Assembly: GCA_046155505.1 (NCBI GenBank)
Contig: JBJXFK010000041.1
Location: 1 to 17,948, forward strand
DNA: 17,948 nt
Source of the DNA: JBJXFK01 sp046155505
GTDB taxonomy: Bacteria > Planctomycetota > Phycisphaerae > UBA1845 > Fen-1342
Direction: 5' to 3'
Both the position numbers and the translations under genes were made by a program. The notes below the pieces were generated by a model. That model did no database searches. It saw nothing but the letters and a program-made list of their open reading frames with translations, and was not told the DNA's origin. Positions 17,209 to 17,948 of this stretch are shown one piece after another. Every line of letters starts with the position of its first letter. The first letter of the stretch is position 1.

Positions 17209-17392
17209 CGGCGATCGGCGTACGACAAGGTCCGCAAGCTGATTCGCGACCTGCAGGGAGCGATGGCCGGGCTCGAAGCCGCTGAATCGATCAAGGACGC
17301 TGCGCTGGCGGTCAGCTGGCTGCCCAGCGCCACCTGGCCCGCGATGCAGCGGTCGATGGACCGGATCCGAACGCTGCGCGAAGCACTGGACG
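17209..17392 (+). pseudogene. Unrecognised coding-like remnant in frame after the kinase stop
   Basis: After the kinase TAG (17206-17208) the same frame stays open and reads as a helical, protein-like stretch: YDKVRKLIRDLQGAMAGLE, then AAESIKDAALAVSWLPSAT, WPAMQRSMDRIRTLREALDAA. It has no plausible start at its beginning; the first ATG is at 17263. I do not recognise the family. It does not resemble the TPR region before it. It could be the end of a once longer or different protein, joined here by deletion, or chance coding-like sequence in GC-rich DNA. The sigma-like remnant that follows is in another frame. Confidence 0.3.
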
Positions 17393-17644
17393 CCGCCGGA
17401 GCGACTGCAAACGACGGAACTGCGTGCGAGAGTGCGCGTGTCCATCGACGATCTGCCCGAACCCTATCGCGTCGTGCCGCTGCTGCGCGACATCGAAGAA
17501 CTCGACCCGCAGGAGACCGTCGAGCGGCTCGTCATCTCGCCCGCGGCCGTCAAAGTCCGCCTGCACCGGGCGCGGCAGGCGCTGCGCACGCTGCTGGAGC
17601 CGCTCTTCGTAGCCGACGGCGTGCGCAGCGCGTCCGTGCGGTAG
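17393..17644 (+). pseudogene. ECF sigma factor C-terminal fragment (region 4)
   Basis: The frame ending at the TAG at 17642-17644 reads PPERLQTTELRARVRV, then SIDDLPEPYRVVPLLRDIEE, a degenerate LDPQETVERLVIS stretch, and PAAVKVRLHRARQALRTLLEPLF. This is the region 4 helix-turn-helix of an ECF sigma factor of a type distinct from the one at 13543. Region 2, the linker and a proper start are missing. A GTG at 17432 could begin a 70-residue product, but it would lack the polymerase-binding region 2. I read this as the remnant of a second sigma gene. It is convergent with, and ends 2 bp before, the gene at 17647. Confidence 0.6.
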
Positions 17645-17646
17645 CG

Positions 17647-17948
17647 CTAGTGACAGACGTTGCCGAAACGAATGAGCAACGTCGCCAGATCGGTCAAGTC
17701 GACCGCGCCGTTGCCGTCCACGTCGCCCGGCGCGCCGCTGGCACCGAAGTTGCTGAGCAGGATGGCGAGATCGATCAGCGTGATCTCGCAGTCGTCGTCA
17801 AAGTCGGCGTCCAAACTGCCACTGTCGCAGCCGGGCAGCGGACAGCCGGCGGATGTGGCCGTCAGCGCCCACGACTCTTCGTCGAACCCGGCCGAGTTCG
17901 TGGCGCGAATCGTCACGCTGTGCGGCGAGCCGCCCGCCGTCGGGCTGG
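17647..17948 (-). CDS. C-terminal end of a dockerin-like secreted protein (partial)
   Basis: The frame enters from beyond the right edge, so the N-terminus is missing; about 100 codons are visible. It begins with an Ig-like strand pattern, PTAGGSPHSVTIRATNSAG then FDEESWALTATSAG, as in the repeated Ig-type domains of large surface proteins. It ends with two dockerin-like loops: DADFDDDCEITLIDLAILLSNFG (acidic, with a Cys in the loop) and DVDGNGAVDLTDLATLLIRFG, closing with NVCH. The arrangement matches the C-terminus of the protein at 11033-13315, so the two probably share a mode of attachment or folding. The GTG near 17916 is an internal codon, not a start. Confidence 0.8.
   Translation of the reverse strand, partial: SPTAGGSPHSVTIRATNSAGFDEESWALTATSAGCPLPGCDSGSLDADFDDDCEITLIDLAILLSNFGASGAPGDVDGNGAVDLTDLATLLIRFGNVCH

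Overview
The window looks like a chromosomal segment of a GC-rich planctomycete, most likely a Phycisphaerae-type organism. The reasons are: two very large Hanks-type Ser/Thr kinases with a C-terminal membrane segment followed by WD40/TPR-like regions; an ECF sigma factor next to one of them; proteins ending in PEP-CTERM sorting tags; secreted proteins ending in paired dockerin-like calcium loops of the 'DxNGNGxIDLxDLxxLLxxFG' type; and intergenic palindromes and G/A-rich repeats of the kind seen in such genomes. The species cannot be fixed from the sequence alone.

Layout, left to right. (1) 28-558 (-): uncharacterised 176-residue protein. (2) 902-1768 (+): DUF4394-type PEP-CTERM protein, followed by two 71-bp palindromic repeat units that separate it from (3) 1976-3040 (-): a secreted PD40/TolB-like beta-propeller. 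(4) Divergent from it, 3138-7319 (+): a transmembrane Ser/Thr kinase with a coiled coil, a WD40-like sensor and a TPR-like tail. (5) 7573-8361 (-): a second PEP-CTERM protein. (6) 8479-10314 (-): glutaminyl-tRNA synthetase. (7) 10315-11032: low-complexity repeats, a tRNA-Gly(GCC) with its own promoter and terminator, and a second terminator with no obvious gene. (8) 11033-13315 (-): a secreted SdrD-B/LamG/dockerin-like protein. (9) 13543-17208 (+): a two-gene operon of an ECF sigma factor and a kinase whose N-terminus carries an anti-sigma-type zinc motif. (10) 17209-17644 (+): remnants, including a sigma region-4 fragment. (11) 17647-17948 (-): the C-terminal end of another dockerin-like protein, cut by the window edge.

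The most interesting unit is the sigma/kinase operon. One 1019-residue protein appears to join a zinc anti-sigma domain, an intact Ser/Thr kinase, a membrane anchor and a large TPR region, and it is encoded 6 bp behind its probable sigma partner. The sigma gene and the first kinase share a short leader pattern (a TAGAATCG box and a GCGGCGGT box at nearly equal distance from the ATG), which suggests related control of the two kinase loci. Secreted dockerin-like proteins lie on both sides of the sigma/kinase operon and could be part of its output, but that is inference.
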